Assembly: GCF_000511175.1 (NCBI RefSeq)
Contig: NZ_KI866530.1
Span: forward strand, 563,468-598,870
Length of the DNA: 35,403 nucleotides
Source of the DNA: Sediminibacterium salmoneum NBRC 103935
Lineage (GTDB): Bacteria > Bacteroidota > Bacteroidia > Chitinophagales > Chitinophagaceae
Direction of reading: 5' to 3'
Part shown: positions 33,754 through 35,403 of the stretch, piece by piece
Layout of the letters: each line of letters begins with the position of its first letter
Numbering within the stretch: the stretch's first letter is position 1
Notes under the pieces: model-generated
What the model saw: the letters and a program-made list of their open reading frames with translations, nothing else
The model's database searches: none
What the model was told of the DNA's origin: nothing
Translations under genes and position numbers: made by a program

Positions 33754-34707
33754 TTAATATAATGGCTTTCCGTTTGCACTTCTCTTGATGTATTCACCCC
33801 AGGTTAGATTGTCTTTTCCGGGCTGATGCGCCTGAGCTTTTTCAATAGCGTAAGTGGCAGCCGTTTCAACTACCCAGTCAAAGTTTTCCTGACCCACACT
33901 TTTAATGTCTGCATCTGGTGCAGGGTTACAGAAGTCAATGGCATATGGCACTCCATCTCTTAATGCAAGTTCTACGGTATTAAAATCATAACCCAGGTAT
34001 TGGTTTATTTTTAATACAATATCCGTCATCATTTTTAGTTTTTCTGCAGAGGGTTTAAAGTCTGCCGCATATCTTAAGTGATGTGGATTGCGCGGTTCAT
34101 AAGACATGATTCTTACATATTTACCTCCAATACAATAGCATCGGTAATACTCTTCAAAAATAATTTCTTCCTGCAGTAACATCACCAGCTGACCCGTTTC
34201 TGAATGCTTTTCAAAAAAGTCCTGTTGGTCGTTTAGTTTGTAAACATTTTTCCATCCTCCTCCTGCAAAGGGTTTCATATAGGCAGGAAATCCTACATAA
34301 TTAAAAATGCCTTCCCAGTCTAATGGATAGGAGAGATTGCTGAAAGACAATTCTGCCGTGTCGGTTGGTAAATCCCTCGAAGGCAATATCACTGTTTTAG
34401 GAACGGGTACATCTATTTTAGTGGACAAACAATTGTTGAAAAATTTTTCATCGGCACTCCACCAGAAGGGGTTGTTGATAACCGCTGTTCCACATAGGGC
34501 TGCATTTTTAAGGTAGGCTCTGTAAAAGGGAACGTCCTGGCTAATACGGTCTATGATAACTGCATATCCGCTATCTTCTCCCTGAACTACCTTGTCTATT
34601 TTTACGGGCTCGGCCATGATGCCTTTTACCTGCTTACTGTTGATTCTTTCTATGAATGCCTGCGGAAAGCTTCTTTCCTGCCCAAACAGAATCCCGATTT
34701 TTTTCAT
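33754..34707 (-). CDS. ATP-grasp ligase, partner of the GCS2 enzyme
   Basis: A 317-residue cytoplasmic ATP-grasp protein. The N-terminal MKKIGILFGQERSFPQAFI strand starts the preATP-grasp domain; the middle shows VGFPAYMKPFAGGGWKNVYK, the glycine-rich loop and lysine that hold ATP, and MLLQEEIIFEEYYRCYCIGGKYVRIMSYEP, which holds the phosphate-binding side. The C-terminal part has the metal-site pattern TVELALRDGVPYAIDFCNPAPD (E and D/N ligands). These features are those of carboxylate-amine ligases of the RimK/DdlB type, but no specific subgroup is recognised. It is the first gene of the minus-strand pair with the GCS2 gene and divergent from the esterase over 76 bases. Confidence 0.85.
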   Translation of the reverse strand: MKKIGILFGQERSFPQAFIERINSKQVKGIMAEPVKIDKVVQGEDSGYAVIIDRISQDVPFYRAYLKNAALCGTAVINNPFWWSADEKFFNNCLSTKIDVPVPKTVILPSRDLPTDTAELSFSNLSYPLDWEGIFNYVGFPAYMKPFAGGGWKNVYKLNDQQDFFEKHSETGQLVMLLQEEIIFEEYYRCYCIGGKYVRIMSYEPRNPHHLRYAADFKPSAEKLKMMTDIVLKINQYLGYDFNTVELALRDGVPYAIDFCNPAPDADIKSVGQENFDWVVETAATYAIEKAQAHQPGKDNLTWGEYIKRSANGKPLY

Positions 34708-34770
34708 GTTTGCCTTTTTGGTTTAGTTGTAATTTAAGTCATAAGATGATAATTAAAAAATATAATACCC

Positions 34771-34778
34771 TATTTTTG
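34771..34778 (+). promoter_or_regulatory. -7 promoter box TAnnTTTG before the esterase
   Basis: TATTTTTG matches TAnnTTTG exactly and ends five bases before the ATG at 34784, so the mRNA would again be leaderless or nearly so. No -33 TTTG is seen at the expected distance. Confidence 0.45.
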
Positions 34779-34783
34779 AGCAT

Positions 34784-35403
34784 ATGCACGCACATTCTCC
34801 CGCCAAGGCAGTATCAGTACAATTGGAAACCTGCCTGATACCTTCTGAGTACCTGGAAAGAGATGTTACCATTGATATATACCTGCCAACGCAAATGAGC
34901 GGATTTGATCAAACTTCTTTATTACTCATTAATGATGGGCAGGACCTGCTTAAGATGGATTTTCTGGAAATGATTTCCCGGTTAATTCAGACGGAAAAAC
35001 TGGAACCCATTTGTTGTATTGGAATTCATTGCGGTCCCAACAGGAAAATGGAATATGGAACCGCCTATTCTGCAGACTTTAAAGGGAGAGGAGCTTCTGC
35101 CGGATTATACACCAAATTTATTTTTGAGGAACTGCTTCCTTTTATTCGCAAAAAGTTCAATGCCCCTTCTTTCAGAGACAAATCATTTGCAGGTTTTTCT
35201 CTGGGAGCTTTAAGTGCGATGGATATAGCCTGGAACCATGCCAGTGAATTCAGGAAAGTAGGCATGTTCAGCCCATCTTTATGGTGGAGAGAAAAGCCTA
35301 TGAAGATGGATACAACGATGAGCAGGACAGACTCATGCACTTGCAGGTTAGAAAAGGGAAGTTCTATCCCTGGTTACAGTTCTTTATTGAATGTGGCACA
35401 CTG
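34784..35403 (+). CDS. Enterochelin-esterase-like alpha/beta hydrolase, frameshifted and cut by window edge
   Basis: A putative esterase (PF00756-like, EstD/Fes fold). The nucleophile elbow GFSLG puts the serine at 139, and the preceding ELLPFIRKKFNAP segment and following SALDIAW-type helix (here SAMDIAWNHASEF) are family landmarks. After FSPSLWWREK the frame drifts; adding one A to the AAAA run at 35292-35295 restores AYEDGYNDEQDRLMHLQVRKGKFYPW, which continues to the window edge. Past that point both the published frame and the restored one stay open, so the 3' end is outside. The gene is divergent from the ATP-grasp / GCS2 pair, which may make a substrate or product that the esterase cleaves. 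Confidence 0.78.
   Translation, partial: MHAHSPAKAVSVQLETCLIPSEYLERDVTIDIYLPTQMSGFDQTSLLLINDGQDLLKMDFLEMISRLIQTEKLEPICCIGIHCGPNRKMEYGTAYSADFKGRGASAGLYTKFIFEELLPFIRKKFNAPSFRDKSFAGFSLGALSAMDIAWNHASEFRKVGMFSPSLWWREKPMKMDTTMSRTDSCTCRLEKGSSIPGYSSLLNVAH

Noticed and set aside
1..35403. Mobile element, prophage, defence island, CRISPR or tRNA
   Set aside because: No transposase, integrase, phage structural gene, direct-repeat array or tRNA-like fold was seen; the HTH protein alone does not indicate a phage.

Overview
The window looks like ordinary chromosome from a Bacteroidota bacterium, most likely family Chitinophagaceae. The evidence is a SusC/SusD pair, many lipoproteins with short Bacteroidota-type lipoboxes, little sign of Shine-Dalgarno sites, promoter boxes of the Bacteroidota form TTTG / TAnnTTTG, and sigma-70-family operons with an outer-membrane barrel partner. 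The genus is inference. No tRNA, rRNA, CRISPR array, insertion sequence or prophage was seen.

Layout. 1-898: 5' part of a secreted M28 peptidase (minus), cut by the window edge. 991-4577: a plus-strand housekeeping run of SpoU-type RNA methyltransferase, UbiA prenyltransferase, RuvX, peptide deformylase and a secreted protein of unknown role. 4677-6123: a lipoprotein, a 409-base structured non-coding gap and a small HTH protein. 6166-9039: single-chain glycine decarboxylase GcvP. 9166-12112: a cysteine-cluster protein, then a minus-strand group folK - deoxynucleoside kinase - MFS exporter. 12183-15564: sppA, an ABC-2 permease and a SRPBCC protein. 15698-20170: susC-susD. 20318-22292: a serine hydrolase followed by queG. 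22361-29165: clpB, a secreted protein, a DUF4382 lipoprotein, a saccharopine-dehydrogenase-like enzyme and a TetA-like MFS pump. 29223-32490: an ECF sigma factor, a membrane-anchored barrel protein and a lipoprotein, probably one operon. 32628-35403: a GCS2 carboxylate-amine ligase and an ATP-grasp ligase, divergent from an enterochelin-esterase-like hydrolase that runs off the window.

The most important observation for anyone using this sequence is that four genes (queG, the secreted gene at 25013, the ECF sigma factor and the esterase at 34784) are each broken in the same way. Each lacks exactly one base in an A/T homopolymer (length 7, 7, 7 and 4), and adding one base restores a normal family-length protein. 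That points first to consensus errors in homopolymers. Programmed slippage is a less likely alternative, although two of the sites are classic -1 slippery heptamers. The most interesting biology is the GCS2 / ATP-grasp / esterase cluster at the right edge, which could make a small amide-linked metabolite, and the sigma / barrel / lipoprotein operon, whose barrel protein carries a duplicated cytoplasmic motif.
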